A stretch of DNA of 64,000 bases from Halobacterium rubrum (GTDB lineage: Archaea > Halobacteriota > Halobacteria > Halobacteriales > Halobacteriaceae): the NCBI RefSeq assembly GCF_021729015.1, contig NZ_JAJQQZ010000002.1:558001-622000 (forward strand), given 5' to 3'. Below the pieces are notes generated by a model, which was not told the origin of the DNA, ran no database searches, and saw only the letters and a list, made by a program, of their open reading frames with translations. Numbering within the stretch: the stretch's first letter is position 1; every line of letters begins with the position of its first letter. Shown here one piece after another: positions 53,757 to 62,892 of the stretch. Made by a program: the position numbers and the translations under genes.

Positions 53757-54356
53757 TCACCGCAGCGCCTCCGGCGCGTCGAAGAACGCCAGGTCGTGGA
53801 CGCGGAAGTCGTCGGTGAGCTCGGGGTGGAACGACGTGCCGACCACCGGGCCGTCCCGGACCGCAACGGGCCGGCCGTCCCACGACGCGAGCACGTCGAC
53901 GTCGTCGCCCACCTCGTCGATGACTGGCGCCCGGATGAACACCGCCGGGAACGGCTCGTCGAACCCGCCGACGTCCAGCGGCGCCTCGAAGGAGTCGACC
54001 TGCCGGCCGAACGCGTTCCGGTCGACAGTCACGTCCAGCACGTCCAGCGTGTCGACGCGCTCGTCGTTGGCGTCCGTCGACGACACGATGAGGCCCGCAC
54101 ACGTCGCCAGAAGCGGCTCCCCGTCGGCGACGTGGCTGCGGATCTCGTCGTCGATGCCCTCGCGGGCCAGCAGCCGCGAGATGGCCGTCGACTCGCCGCC
54201 CGGCAACAGGAGGACGTCGCAGTCGGGGACGACGCCCGACGTCCGGATCTCTCGCACGTCGGCGGTCTCGCCGTGGGCCTCGGCCGCCCGGCGGACGGCG
54301 TCGGCGTGCTCGGAGACGTCGCCCTGGACGGCGACGACGCCGGCTGTCACTGTCAT
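53757..54356 (-). CDS. pdxT: pyridoxal 5'-phosphate synthase glutaminase subunit
   Basis: A 199-residue class-I glutamine amidotransferase that feeds ammonia to PdxS. It has GVVAVQGDVSEHADAVRRA, LLLPGGESTAISRLL, the nucleophile Cys in LLATCAGLIV and the His-Glu pair in GTSFHPELTDD. The pdxS gene is not in the window. The gene is 55 nt upstream of DUF151 on the same strand. Confidence 0.94.
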   Translation of the reverse strand: MTVTAGVVAVQGDVSEHADAVRRAAEAHGETADVREIRTSGVVPDCDVLLLPGGESTAISRLLAREGIDDEIRSHVADGEPLLATCAGLIVSSTDANDERVDTLDVLDVTVDRNAFGRQVDSFEAPLDVGGFDEPFPAVFIRAPVIDEVGDDVDVLASWDGRPVAVRDGPVVGTSFHPELTDDFRVHDLAFFDAPEALR

Positions 54357-54393
54357 ACCCCTCGGTAGGCGACTGCCGGGAAAAAGCCTCTCG

Positions 54394-54555
54394 CTACGCG
54401 AAGAACTGCGCCAGCAGGACGACGAGACCGAAGAACGCGCCGATGGCGACGACGGACCGCGGGTCGATCTGGAGCGCGTTGGAGTCCTCGGAGTCGAAGT
54501 AGCGGACGAGGCCCGCGCTGGACATCAGTCCGCCGGAGTTCTGACCACTGCTCAT
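54394..54555 (-). CDS. preprotein translocase subunit Sec61 beta
   Basis: A 53-residue tail-anchored protein: [37 protein letters not shown] and one C-terminal helix ([13 protein letters not shown]). This is the archaeal SecG/Sec61beta, the non-essential third subunit of SecYE. The start at 54555 gives the standard length. It is 38 nt upstream of pdxT on the same strand. Confidence 0.92.
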   Translation of the reverse strand: MSSGQNSGGLMSSAGLVRYFDSEDSNALQIDPRSVVAIGAFFGLVVLLAQFFA

Positions 54556-54667
54556 ACCCGAGTACTGTCCACGCGGCCGCCTAAACCTTTCGAGTCGCCG
54601 TGACTCCGGCAATCGCCGTGCCGTGAGAAACTCTTAACCAGTGCGGTCGTCAACGCCGAGTATACAG

Positions 54668-54937
54668 ATGACTGTCACCCTCAAAGACTTCTACGCGGAC
54701 TGGTGTGGCCCGTGCAAGACGCAGGACCCGATTCTCGAGGAGCTCGAGGAGGACTACGGGGACGCCGTCACGTTCGAGAAGATCGATGTCGACGAGGCCG
54801 AGGACGTCGCCAACGAGTACCAGGTACGTTCGATTCCGACCATCGTCGTGGAGAACGACGACGGCGTCGTCGAGCGATTCGTCGGCGTGACGCAGCGAGA
54901 ACAGCTCGAGGACGCCCTCGAGTCCGCGGGCGCCTAG
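54668..54937 (+). CDS. thioredoxin-like protein
   Basis: An 89-residue thioredoxin fold with the redox motif FYADWCGPCKTQDPIL near residue 11 and the cis-proline loop VRSIPTIVVENDDG. It is shorter than bacterial thioredoxin because the first strand-helix is missing, as in archaeal small thioredoxins/glutaredoxins. The start at 54668 follows an upstream A/T-rich stretch near 54630. Confidence 0.9.
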   Translation: MTVTLKDFYADWCGPCKTQDPILEELEEDYGDAVTFEKIDVDEAEDVANEYQVRSIPTIVVENDDGVVERFVGVTQREQLEDALESAGA

Positions 54938-55076
54938 CGACGACGGCTGCGAGGGAGCGTCGTTCTTCCGCAGGCTCTGTTCGGGTAGCGGCTGCTCCGT
55001 TCGGTGGCGCGTTCGGTAGTGAGCGGCCTGCGTCCCTTCCGGCAGGTTTTCGTTGGTCCCGTCTGTCCGTCGAGCC

Positions 55077-56948
55077 ATGTCAGCGGTGTCGTCGGCTGCC
55101 GGATTCGCGCCCGCAGCGCTCGCCGCAGGCGTCTCCACGGACGTCCTCGTCGTCTTCGGGGTGGTGCTGGGCGCGCTCGTGTTGTTCGTGACGGAGTGGC
55201 TGCCCATCGACGTCACCGCCATCCTCATCATGGTGGTGCTGGTGGTGCTGGAGCCGTGGACGCAGGTGTCGACGGCCGAGAGCCTCTCGGGGTTCTCGAA
55301 CAAGGCGACCATCGCCGTGCTCGCGATGCTCATTCTGTCGACGGGCGTCAGCCAGACCGGCCTCGTCCAGATTGTCGGTCGGAAGCTGTCGGCGTTCGCG
55401 GGGGAGAGCCAGTCCCGGCAGCTCGGGGCCACAATCGCCGCAGGCGGCCCGGTCTCGGGGTTCGTGAACAACACGCCCGTGGTCGCGATTCTCGTCCCGG
55501 TCATCTCGGATCTCGCGCACAAGGGCAAGACCAGTCCGTCGAAGCTGCTGATGCCGCTGTCGTTCGCGTCGATGCTCGGCGGCATGCTGACCCTCATCGG
55601 GACGTCGACGAACCTCCTGGCGAGCGAGACTGCCGCCCGGCTCGGCGACGAGCAGGGCGTCGAGAGCCTGCACGCGTTCTCGATGTTCGAGTTCACGCAC
55701 CTCGGCGTCGTCGTGCTCGCCGTCGGGTCGCTGTACCTGTTCGTCGTGGCGCCCCGGCTGCTCTCCGACCGCGTGCCCGTCGATGACGGCTACCTCACGG
55801 AGTACGACCTCGGCGACTACCTCTCGGAGGTCGTCGTCCGCGAGTCCTCGCCCATCGTCGGGAAGACCGTCCAGGAGGCCATCGACTTCGACCGGTTCGA
55901 CGCGGACGTGGTGGGGCTCGTCCGGGACGGCGAGCGGTTCATCGCGTCGCTCGACCAGAAAGTCGTGCAGGCAGGTGACACGCTCACTATCCGCACCGAC
56001 CGGGGGACGCTGGCCGATATCGCGACCGTCGACGACCTCTCGCTGTCGGGGGCGCCCGACGACGACCAGGAGCTCGAGCCGACGACCCAGGACGAGCAGG
56101 CGCTCGTGGAGGTCGTCATCCACTCGGGGTCGTCGCTCGCCGGCCAGACGCTGGCGTCGTCGTCGTTCCGGGACCGCTACGACGCGAGCGTGCTGGCGTT
56201 CCGGTCCCGGGGGGAGACGGTCCAGGAGCGCATGGACCACCGGCGGCTCCGCGTCGGCGACACGCTGCTGGTGCAGGCGCCGCGGGCGGGCATCGACCGA
56301 CTGTCGGCGAACTCGGATTTCATCGTCGCCCACGAGCCCGACGAGCCCGACTACCGAACGGAGAAGATTCCCCACGCGGTCGGCATCGTGCTCGGGGTCG
56401 TGCTGGCGGCGACGGTGACGCCGCTGCACATCGTCACGACCGCGCTCGGCGGCGTCGTGGCGATGGTGGGTACGGGCGTCCTCCACCCCTCGGAGGTGTA
56501 CGAGTCCGTCGACTGGGACGTCATCTTCCTGCTGGCGGGCGTCATCCCGCTGGGCATCGCGCTCGAACAGACCGGGGCCGCCCAGCTGCTGGGCGAGGCG
56601 ATGGCCGCCACGGCGACGGTGCTCCCGGCGCTGGGCGTGCTGTGGGTGTTCTACCTGTTCACGGGCGTCATCACGAGCGTCATCTCGAACAACGCAAGCG
56701 TCGTGTTGCTGATTCCGGTCGCCGTCGAGGCCGCCGTCGAGGTCGGCGCGAACCCGTTCGCGTTCGTGCTCGCGGTGACGTTCGCGGCGTCGACGGCGTT
56801 CATGACGCCGGTCGGCTACCAGACGAACCTCTTCGTGTACGGGCCGGGCGGCTACACGTTCGGGGACTTCTTCCGCGTCGGGCTGCCGCTGCAGTTACTG
56901 CTGTCGGTGGTGACGGTCGGCGGCATCGCCGTCTTCTGGGGCGTCTAG
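55077..56948 (+). CDS. SLC13/DASS-type transporter with two RCK-C domains
   Basis: A 623-residue membrane transporter with about ten to twelve helices. The two inverted hairpin motifs of the divalent anion-sodium symporter family are present: GPVSGFVNNTPVVAILVPV in the first half and GVITSVISNNASVVLLIPV in the second. Between the halves are two TrkA-C (RCK-C) domains, about residues 245-325 and 340-415, each with a phrase like VVQAGDTLTIRTDRG, which bind regulatory ligands. The substrate may be a dicarboxylate, sulfate or another anion. Its stop shares a CTAG with the convergent gene. Confidence 0.87.
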   Translation: MSAVSSAAGFAPAALAAGVSTDVLVVFGVVLGALVLFVTEWLPIDVTAILIMVVLVVLEPWTQVSTAESLSGFSNKATIAVLAMLILSTGVSQTGLVQIVGRKLSAFAGESQSRQLGATIAAGGPVSGFVNNTPVVAILVPVISDLAHKGKTSPSKLLMPLSFASMLGGMLTLIGTSTNLLASETAARLGDEQGVESLHAFSMFEFTHLGVVVLAVGSLYLFVVAPRLLSDRVPVDDGYLTEYDLGDYLSEVVVRESSPIVGKTVQEAIDFDRFDADVVGLVRDGERFIASLDQKVVQAGDTLTIRTDRGTLADIATVDDLSLSGAPDDDQELEPTTQDEQALVEVVIHSGSSLAGQTLASSSFRDRYDASVLAFRSRGETVQERMDHRRLRVGDTLLVQAPRAGIDRLSANSDFIVAHEPDEPDYRTEKIPHAVGIVLGVVLAATVTPLHIVTTALGGVVAMVGTGVLHPSEVYESVDWDVIFLLAGVIPLGIALEQTGAAQLLGEAMAATATVLPALGVLWVFYLFTGVITSVISNNASVVLLIPVAVEAAVEVGANPFAFVLAVTFAASTAFMTPVGYQTNLFVYGPGGYTFGDFFRVGLPLQLLLSVVTVGGIAVFWGV

Positions 56949-57289
56949 GGCGGGTACTTTTCGACGCGCCACTCGCCGTCACCGACGTCGAAGCTGAACG
57001 TCCGCGAGCCCTTGTCCGACTGCACGATGAGCTGGTCGTCCGCGACCTCGAAGCGCGTGAGCATCTTCAGCTCGAGCTCCTCGCGGACGGTCTCGAAGCG
57101 CAGCATGTGGCGGCCGTTGGCCTCGTAGACGCCGACGCCGGTCATCATCTGTTCGTCTCTCGCGCCGAACTCCGCCCGGAGGCGGCCGTCGCTGTCCTCG
57201 ACGACCTCGCCGCCCGCCCCGGTGGCCCAGTCCTCGAACGCGGACGCGAACGCAGCCGAGATGCCGTCGTCGTCCCACACCGGTTCCAT
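56945..57289 (-). CDS. conserved haloarchaeal protein of unknown function
   Basis: A 114-residue acidic soluble protein, probably alpha/beta: MEPVWDDDGISAAFASAFED, then ARDEQMMTGVGVYEANGRHM and FSFDVGDGEWRVEKYPP. No catalytic motif or membrane segment is seen and I do not recognise a named family. Its stop overlaps the SLC13 stop. It is divergent from thi4 across an 88-nt gap. Confidence 0.65.
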   Translation of the reverse strand: MEPVWDDDGISAAFASAFEDWATGAGGEVVEDSDGRLRAEFGARDEQMMTGVGVYEANGRHMLRFETVREELELKMLTRFEVADDQLIVQSDKGSRTFSFDVGDGEWRVEKYPP

Positions 57290-57345
57290 GCTCGGAGTGG
57301 CGGCCCGCCCGTGCTTAGCGTTTTGGGGTCGTTCCCGGAACCCAA

Positions 57346-57357
57346 CGCTTAATTAGT
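57346..57357 (+). promoter_or_regulatory. TATA box of thi4
   Basis: cgcttaattagt is centred roughly 27 nt upstream of the thi4 ATG at 57378, consistent with a leaderless transcript, so there is no room for a TPP riboswitch in the leader. Confidence 0.55.
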
Positions 57358-57377
57358 CAGTTGTATCACCTAGTGGT

Positions 57378-58310
57378 ATGTCGTTCGACTCGTTCGCCGA
57401 CGCAAGCGAAGCCGAAGTAACGCGTGCAATCACCCGCCAGTGGACCGACGAGTTCCTCGACGACACCGAGACCGAGGTCATCATCGTCGGTGGCGGTCCC
57501 TCCGGGTTGATGGCCGCGAAGGAACTGGCCGACCGGGACGTGGACGTCACCATCATCGAGAAGAACAACTATCTCGGCGGCGGCTTCTGGCTCGGCGGCT
57601 TCCTCATGAACAAGCTCACCGTCCGCTCGCCCGCCGAAGACGTCCTCGACGACCTCGGCGTCCCCTACGAGTACGACGAAGAGAACGACGGCCTCGCCGT
57701 CGCCGACGCTCCCCACGCCTGCTCGTCGATGATCGCGGCCGCCTGCGACGCCGGCGCCCGCGTCCAGAACATGACCGAGTTCACCGACATCGTCGTGCGC
57801 GACGACCACGAGGTCGCCGGCGCCGTCGTCAACTGGACGCCCGTCCACTCGCTGCCCCGCGAACTCACCTGCGTCGACCCCATCGCCATCGAGGCCGACG
57901 TGGTCGTCGACGCCACCGGCCACGAGGCCGTCGTCGTCTCCAAGCTCCACGAGCGCGGCGTCCTCGAGGCCGACGGCATCGAGCACGTCGAAGAGCACGC
58001 CACCGGCATGGACCAGACCGCCGACGGCGAGTACGGCGCGCCCGGCCACGACTCCCCCGGCCACGACTCCATGTGGGTCGCCGACAGCGAGGACAAGGTC
58101 GTCGAACAGACCGGCAAAGTCCACGACGGCCTCGTGACCGCCGGCCTCTCCACGGCGACCGTCCACGGCCTCACCCGGATGGGGCCGACGTTCGGGGCGA
58201 TGCTGCTCTCCGGGAAAGCCGCTGCCAACGCCGTCATGGACGAGCTCGGCGTCGACGAGCCGCGCGTCGACCTCCCCGGCCAGGCCGCGCCCGCCGCCGA
58301 CGACGACTGA
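57378..58310 (+). CDS. thi4: thiazole synthase Thi4
   Basis: A 310-residue FAD-fold enzyme making the thiazole part of thiamine from NAD and glycine. It has the dinucleotide motif [20 protein letters not shown] and [20 protein letters not shown]. The sulfur-donor position is Cys165 in [14 protein letters not shown], aligned with the yeast suicide cysteine and at the same number as in Haloferax volcanii. This means it may use its own Cys or depend on it catalytically. It is followed by thiDN with a 1-nt overlap (TGATG). Confidence 0.94.
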   Translation: MSFDSFADASEAEVTRAITRQWTDEFLDDTETEVIIVGGGPSGLMAAKELADRDVDVTIIEKNNYLGGGFWLGGFLMNKLTVRSPAEDVLDDLGVPYEYDEENDGLAVADAPHACSSMIAAACDAGARVQNMTEFTDIVVRDDHEVAGAVVNWTPVHSLPRELTCVDPIAIEADVVVDATGHEAVVVSKLHERGVLEADGIEHVEEHATGMDQTADGEYGAPGHDSPGHDSMWVADSEDKVVEQTGKVHDGLVTAGLSTATVHGLTRMGPTFGAMLLSGKAAANAVMDELGVDEPRVDLPGQAAPAADDD

Positions 58311-59665
58311 TGCGTCCCGTCGCGCTCACGGTCGCGGGTTCGGACAGCGGTGGCGGCGCCGGCGTGCAGGCCGACCTCAAGACCTTCGAGGCCTGCGGTG
58401 CGTTCGGCACGTCGGCGGTCACGGCCGTCACCGCCCAGAACACGCGCGGCGTCACGGCCAGCGACGTCCTCGACCCGCAAACAGTGTGCGCGCAGGTCGA
58501 CGCCGTCACCGGTGACTTCGACGTCGCCGCCGCCAAGACCGGGATGCTCGGCGACGCGGCCGTCGTCGACGCCGTCGCCGACGCCCTCGCCGACGCCGCC
58601 TTCCCGGTGGTCGTCGACCCCGTGGTCGTCGCGGAGTCCGGCGACCGCCTGCTCACGGCCGACGGCCTCGACGCCGTCCGCGACGACCTCCTCCCGGAGG
58701 CCACGCTCGCGACGCCGAACGTCCCCGAAGCCGAACTGCTCGCCGGCGTCGACGTCGAGACCGAGGCCGACCTCCGGACGGCCGCCGAAGCCGTCCGCGA
58801 CCTCGGCCCCGACGCCGTCCTCCTCACCGGCGGCCACCTCGACGGCGACCCCGTGGACGTGTTCGCCGGCGAGACCACGGGCGCGTTCACCCACGAGCGC
58901 GTCGACACCGCCGACACGCACGGCTCCGGCTGCACGCTCTCGGCCGCTATCGCCGCCCGGCTCGCCCACGGTGACGACCTCGCGGCCGCCGTCGAGCGCG
59001 GGGTCGACGCGGTCGCCGCCGCCATCGACTCGGACCTCTCACTCGGTGCGGGTGCCGGCCCCGTCGACCACCGCCGGGTCGCCGGCGTCGCCCGGGGCCC
59101 CGACGCCACCTACGCCGACACCGGTGACGCCGTCGCCGCCGTCCGCGACGTCGTCGCCACCCTCGAGACCGAGTGGCCGCCCACGCTCGTCCCCGAGGTC
59201 GGCACGAACGTCGCCGTCGCCCCCGCTGACGCCACCGACCCCGCTGACGTCGTCGCCGTCGACGGCCGCCTGCACGCAACGACCCGGGGCGTGCGCGCCG
59301 CCGGCGGCGCCGAACCCGGCGCGTCCAGCCACGTCGCCCGGTTCCTCCTCGGCGTGCGCGCCCACGACCCCGCGGTCGCAGCCGCCGCTAACGTCCGCTG
59401 GGCCGAGGACCGAGCGGACGCCCTCGCCGACCGCTGGGACGCCGTGACCGTCGACCGAACGAACGAGCCCGCCGAAGCAGACGGCACGATGGACTGGACC
59501 GCAGCACGGGCGATGGCAGGCCGGGACAGCGCACCGGACGCCGTCCTCGACCCCGGTGCCGTCGGCAAAGAAGCGATGGTGCGCGTGCTCGCTGCCGACG
59601 CGGACGCGCTCACCGAGAAGCTCCGCACCGCGGCGTCACTCGAACGTGACGCCGACGTCGTGTAG
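58310..59665 (+). CDS. thiDN: bifunctional HMP-P kinase / thiamine phosphate synthase
   Basis: A 451-residue fusion. Residues 1-260 are ThiD, hydroxymethylpyrimidine (phosphate) kinase: [33 protein letters not shown] and [19 protein letters not shown]. Residues about 290-451 are ThiN, the archaeal thiamine phosphate synthase domain: [32 protein letters not shown] and [13 protein letters not shown]. With thi4 this covers thiazole formation and coupling of both halves. Its last 30 nt overlap npdG on the other strand. Confidence 0.94.
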   Translation: MRPVALTVAGSDSGGGAGVQADLKTFEACGAFGTSAVTAVTAQNTRGVTASDVLDPQTVCAQVDAVTGDFDVAAAKTGMLGDAAVVDAVADALADAAFPVVVDPVVVAESGDRLLTADGLDAVRDDLLPEATLATPNVPEAELLAGVDVETEADLRTAAEAVRDLGPDAVLLTGGHLDGDPVDVFAGETTGAFTHERVDTADTHGSGCTLSAAIAARLAHGDDLAAAVERGVDAVAAAIDSDLSLGAGAGPVDHRRVAGVARGPDATYADTGDAVAAVRDVVATLETEWPPTLVPEVGTNVAVAPADATDPADVVAVDGRLHATTRGVRAAGGAEPGASSHVARFLLGVRAHDPAVAAAANVRWAEDRADALADRWDAVTVDRTNEPAEADGTMDWTAARAMAGRDSAPDAVLDPGAVGKEAMVRVLAADADALTEKLRTAASLERDADVV

Positions 59666-60304
59666 GCCGTCGTTGTACCGCGCGAGGTTGATGAGCAGCG
59701 GCGTCAGCGACTCCACCTCCGCCGCGTTCCCGACCGGCCCGGCGTCCAGCGCGCGCAGCCCCTCGATGTCGCCGGCGAGGTCCGAGGCGAGCTCCCGGGC
59801 GTCCGGGTCGTCGCCGACCACGAGCGTGTCGAGGTCCAGGTCGACGTCGAGGTTCGCCAGCCGGTCGGCCGCGAGGTTGTGGAACGCCCCGACGACCCGC
59901 GCGTGGTCGGGCGCCGCGTCGGCGACGAGCTCGGTGACGCTGCCCGCCGACGGCGGATTGTAGTGCATGCCGTCCTCGTCGCTCGAGATGCCGACCGCCG
60001 GCGAGATGACGAGGGCGTTCTCGTCGAGCTTCTCGGCGACATCCGCGACGACGTCCGCGACGTGGTACGGCGGCACCGCCAGCACCACGACGTCTGCGCG
60101 GTCGGCCGCCATCTCGTTGGCGAACCCCGTGATCTTGCGGTCGACGCCGCGGCTGTCCAGTTCGGTCTCGTACTCTTCGGCCTTCGCCCGCGCCTTCTCG
60201 GGGTCCCGGGAGCCCAACACGAGTTCGTGGTTGCTGTCGTACGCCCACCGCAGCGCCAGCCCCGCGCCGATGTCGCCGGTCCCGCCGAGTAACGCGATTC
60301 GCAT
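59636..60304 (-). CDS. npdG: NADPH-dependent F420 reductase
   Basis: A 222-residue enzyme transferring hydride between F420 and NADP. The N-terminal Rossmann motif is MRIALLGGTGDIGAGLALRW with LGSRDPEKARAKAEEY after it, then VVVLAVPPYHVADVVADVAE and GAFHNLAADRLANLD. The start at 60304 fits the family. With cofE and the LLM enzyme this is a third F420 gene in the window, 13 kb away. Confidence 0.92.
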   Translation of the reverse strand: MRIALLGGTGDIGAGLALRWAYDSNHELVLGSRDPEKARAKAEEYETELDSRGVDRKITGFANEMAADRADVVVLAVPPYHVADVVADVAEKLDENALVISPAVGISSDEDGMHYNPPSAGSVTELVADAAPDHARVVGAFHNLAADRLANLDVDLDLDTLVVGDDPDARELASDLAGDIEGLRALDAGPVGNAAEVESLTPLLINLARYNDGLHDVGVTFE

Positions 60305-60375
60305 ACGCCGACGGACGGCCGGCACCCGAATAAGAATTGCGTGGCCGCCAGCACTCGCCGCAGCCGCCGCCCGGC

Positions 60376-60732
60376 TCAGGGCACCGCCGTCCGCTGGCCG
60401 ACGGCCCACTTCCGGGTCGCCGACGCCGCCGCGTAGACGCCGACGAGGAAGCCCACCGCCGGCACGAGCCCGCCCAGCGAGAGCGCGGTGGCGACCGACG
60501 CGCTGGTGAGGCCGAGCACCGCAGCGAGCACGAGGTAAACGAGGAACGGCCGAGAGCCGGCGGCCGCGGCGTGCCGGCTCGCGGGCAGCGCCAGCACCGC
60601 GAGCACTGGCAGCGACAGCACCAGCGCGAACACGTCCGGCGGTGCCGCTCCGCCGGCGCCGACGACCGCCAGAACGAGCGACCCGGCCACGACCGCGCTG
60701 CGACCGGCGGCCCGCTGCTCGCTCCGGGCCAC
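60376..60732 (-). CDS. small membrane protein, unknown
   Basis: A 118-residue protein with three or four hydrophobic helices (SAVVAGSLVLAVVGAGGA, VFALVLSLPVLAVLALPA, PFLVYLVLAAVLGLTSASVA, LVPAVGFLVGVYAA). I do not recognise a family. It follows the HAD gene after 2 nt on the same strand, so it is probably co-transcribed with it. Confidence 0.65.
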   Translation of the reverse strand: MARSEQRAAGRSAVVAGSLVLAVVGAGGAAPPDVFALVLSLPVLAVLALPASRHAAAAGSRPFLVYLVLAAVLGLTSASVATALSLGGLVPAVGFLVGVYAAASATRKWAVGQRTAVP

Positions 60733-60734
60733 GG

Positions 60735-61607
60735 TCAGCCCTCGAGGAGGGCGGGGAGGTCGTTCACCGAGTCCAGCACGTGGTCGGCGCCGGCCTCGTG
60801 GTACTTCTGGCGGCCGGCCTCGCCGGTCAGCCCGCCGGTCAGCACACCCACCGCGTGGTACTCCCGGTCGGAGTCGGCCTCGCGGGCGTTCAGCGCCGTC
60901 TCGACGTCGTCTAGCGTGTCACCGACGAACACCACCGAGTCGGCGCCGGTGCGCTCGGCGAGCGCGACCAGCGCCCGCGGGTTCGGCTTCCCCTCCGCCC
61001 AGTCGTCCATCGTGAACCGGCGCTCCCCGGGCACGTCGAGCCCGACGCGGTCCAGCGCCACGTCGGCCTCGTCGCTCGGCCGGCCCGTCAGCACGCACAC
61101 CGGCCAGTCGGCGGTCAGCGCCTCGACCGTCTCGGGCGCAATCAGGCGGTCCTCGTCGTGGATGAACCCCTCGACGTCGAGCTCCGGCTCGCCGCCCTCG
61201 AAGCGCTCGTAGTACTCGGTGCCGAGGTACAGCTGCTGGAACACGTCCCGCAGCCGCTCTGGCTGCCAGTCCTCCCGCACCCGCTGGACGGCCTCTGGGT
61301 CGAGGCTCGCGTCCACGACCGCTTCGGCGCCCGCCAGCCCGCCGCCGTGCTCGGCGATCGCATCCGTGAACGCCGCGACGCTCCCGACCGTCCCGTTCTC
61401 CCGGGACGCCAGCACCCACAGTGCCGCGGCGTCCGTCAGCGTCCAGTCGTTGTTGAACCCGCCGGCGTCCTTGAACTGCTGGACGTCGGCCTTCACGATG
61501 GTGTTCCCGTACACGTGCTCGACGGCCTCCACGATGGCCCGCCGGTAGGAGTCGGCCACGTCCACGAGCACGCCGTCCACGTCCAGCACGACCGCGTCAA
61601 CGTCCAT
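60735..61607 (-). CDS. HAD-superfamily phosphatase (TIGR01548-like)
   Basis: A 290-residue HAD hydrolase. Motif I is [20 protein letters not shown] (nucleophile Asp9), motif II is [13 protein letters not shown], motif III is [13 protein letters not shown] and motif IV is [15 protein letters not shown]. The alpha cap has an unusual [16 protein letters not shown] stretch seen in the haloarchaeal TIGR01548 group, which has been suggested as phosphoglycolate- or histidinol-phosphatase-like. The substrate is not decidable here. The start at 61607 fits motif I position. Confidence 0.87.
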   Translation of the reverse strand: MDVDAVVLDVDGVLVDVADSYRRAIVEAVEHVYGNTIVKADVQQFKDAGGFNNDWTLTDAAALWVLASRENGTVGSVAAFTDAIAEHGGGLAGAEAVVDASLDPEAVQRVREDWQPERLRDVFQQLYLGTEYYERFEGGEPELDVEGFIHDEDRLIAPETVEALTADWPVCVLTGRPSDEADVALDRVGLDVPGERRFTMDDWAEGKPNPRALVALAERTGADSVVFVGDTLDDVETALNAREADSDREYHAVGVLTGGLTGEAGRQKYHEAGADHVLDSVNDLPALLEG

Positions 61608-61639
61608 ACGTCGGCTGTCGGGCGCCCCCGAGAAGTGCG

Positions 61640-62044
61640 TTACGCGTCCCGCGCCACGAACAGCGTCCCCGACGCCACCGTCCGGCGCTCCGCCACCGGC
61701 ACCGCCGTCGGGTCCCCTCCCAGTGTCGTGAAGAAACACGCTGCGTCGACCGCCTCGGCGACCTCCAGGAGGGGGCGCTGGAGCTCCGGCGGACACCGCA
61801 GTGCGTACACCGCGTCCGCGCCCTCGTACACCGACCGGTCGGGGTCGGTCACGTCGTCCACCACGAATTCGACTCCCCCGGGTACCTCGCGCTCCACGAC
61901 GTCGGTCGCCGTCACGACGCAGCCCCGCTCGGCGAGCGCCGCCGCCACGTCCGTCCGGCGGCCCACGCCTACCTCCACCAGCCGCCGCCGGTGTTGCTCC
62001 TGCTGTTCGCCCGCCAACACCTCCACGACATCGGGCGGATTCAC
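61640..62044 (-). CDS. UPF0146 family protein
   Basis: A 134-residue protein of UPF0146, a short Rossmann-like fold: [20 protein letters not shown] then [40 protein letters not shown] and [20 protein letters not shown]. It resembles a methyltransferase core lacking clear SAM-binding Gly. The start is GTG 62044 (or 62047), at leaderless distance from a minus-strand TATA at about 62070-62080. Longer readings run antisense into archaemetzincin. Confidence 0.78.
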   Translation of the reverse strand: MNPPDVVEVLAGEQQEQHRRRLVEVGVGRRTDVAAALAERGCVVTATDVVEREVPGGVEFVVDDVTDPDRSVYEGADAVYALRCPPELQRPLLEVAEAVDAACFFTTLGGDPTAVPVAERRTVASGTLFVARDA

Positions 62045-62052
62045 CACGGCGG

Positions 62053-62082
62053 GATGTTTATGCCGTCCCACGTTTAATGATG
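62053..62082. promoter_or_regulatory. interleaved divergent promoters of UPF0146 and archaemetzincin
   Basis: Only 42 bp separate the two starts. A plus-strand TATA-like gatgtttatg at 62053-62062 suits archaemetzincin (ATG 62087). A minus-strand cattaaacg (about 62073-62081) suits UPF0146 (GTG 62044). The two TATA boxes face away across each other, so the two complexes could not bind at once. Confidence 0.5.
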
Positions 62083-62086
62083 GTTC

Positions 62087-62608
62087 ATGCGGGTAGACAT
62101 CGTCCCCGTCGGTGACGTGCCCGCGCACGTCAAACGCGAGGCCTCCTCGAGCCTGCGGTCCGTCTACGACTGCGAGGTGGTCGTCGCCGCCGAACAGGAC
62201 GTGCCGACGGAGGCGTACGACGACGCCCGGAGCCAGTACCGCGCCGCCGAGTTCATCGACACCGCCACCCGCGCCACCAGCGGCGACAAGACCATCGCCA
62301 TCACTCCCCACGACCTCTTCTACCGCCGCCGCAACTACGTCTTCGGCCTCGCCTACCTCGACGGCCGCGGCTGCGTCGTCTCCACCTACCGACTCCAGAC
62401 CTCAAGCGACGGCGGCTTCTCCGACCGCCCCGCAAGCGACGTCTTCGACGACAGAGTGCGGAAGGAAGTCGTCCACGAACTCGGGCACACCCTCGGCCTC
62501 GAACACTGCGACAACAACCGCTGTGCCATGAACTTCTCCCCCACTGTGCGGGAGGTCGACCGCAAAGAAGAGAATCTGTGTGGCAGCTGCCAGCGTAGCG
62601 TCTTCTGA
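62087..62608 (+). CDS. amzA: archaemetzincin
   Basis: A 173-residue zinc metalloprotease-like protein. The extended metzincin motif is VHELGHTLGLEHCDNNRCAM, with three His ligands and the nearby Met-turn (CAMNFS). Two further Cys in NLCGSCQRSVF close the C-terminus, as is usual for the family (CX4CMX17CX2C-type). Biological substrate unknown. The start at 62087 gives normal length. Confidence 0.93.
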   Translation: MRVDIVPVGDVPAHVKREASSSLRSVYDCEVVVAAEQDVPTEAYDDARSQYRAAEFIDTATRATSGDKTIAITPHDLFYRRRNYVFGLAYLDGRGCVVSTYRLQTSSDGGFSDRPASDVFDDRVRKEVVHELGHTLGLEHCDNNRCAMNFSPTVREVDRKEENLCGSCQRSVF

Positions 62609-62870
62609 GGTACCTTTTGCTGCGCTCGGTCGCTTCGCTCCTTCGTCTGCTCACGGGTGCATAGCGCCCGTTCGCACGGCCAGCGGGACCTCTGGTCCCG
62701 CTCGGCTGGCAAAAGCTACGCTAAAAGCACTCCTCGCTCCAGCGCGCCTTCGGCGCTTAGTCGCTTGTCGGCCTGCACTCGTTCGCGTCGCTCACTCGCG
62801 CAGTGAACCGCGTCGCTCGGGCTTTTCAAGCCGCTCGCTTGCGGATGCTCGTCGTCAGCTGGTCGGTCCC
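62608..62870. repeat. dispersed palindromic repeat element, copy B
   Basis: Between archaemetzincin and hflX (convergent), this carries the same ordered blocks as 13231-13470: taccttttg-tgcgctcggtcgct at 62610-62633, the 21-bp identical block at 62708-62728, tcctcgctcc near 62731, a gtgaac-g-gtcgctcggg block near 62803 and a gctcgc...gatgctc block near 62832-62850. Its palindromes differ from copy A: GCGGGACC-TCT-GGTCCCGC at 62683-62701 and GCGCC-TTC-GGCGC at 62744-62756. No coding frame is credible in 62609-62892. Confidence 0.75.
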
Positions 62871-62892
62871 GGCGACGACTGAGGTCTGTTTG

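Noticed and set aside
57290-57377. TPP riboswitch before thi4
   Set aside because: The gap is 88 nt with a TATA box at leaderless distance, and the conserved CUGAGA and ACYUGA-type elements are not visible.
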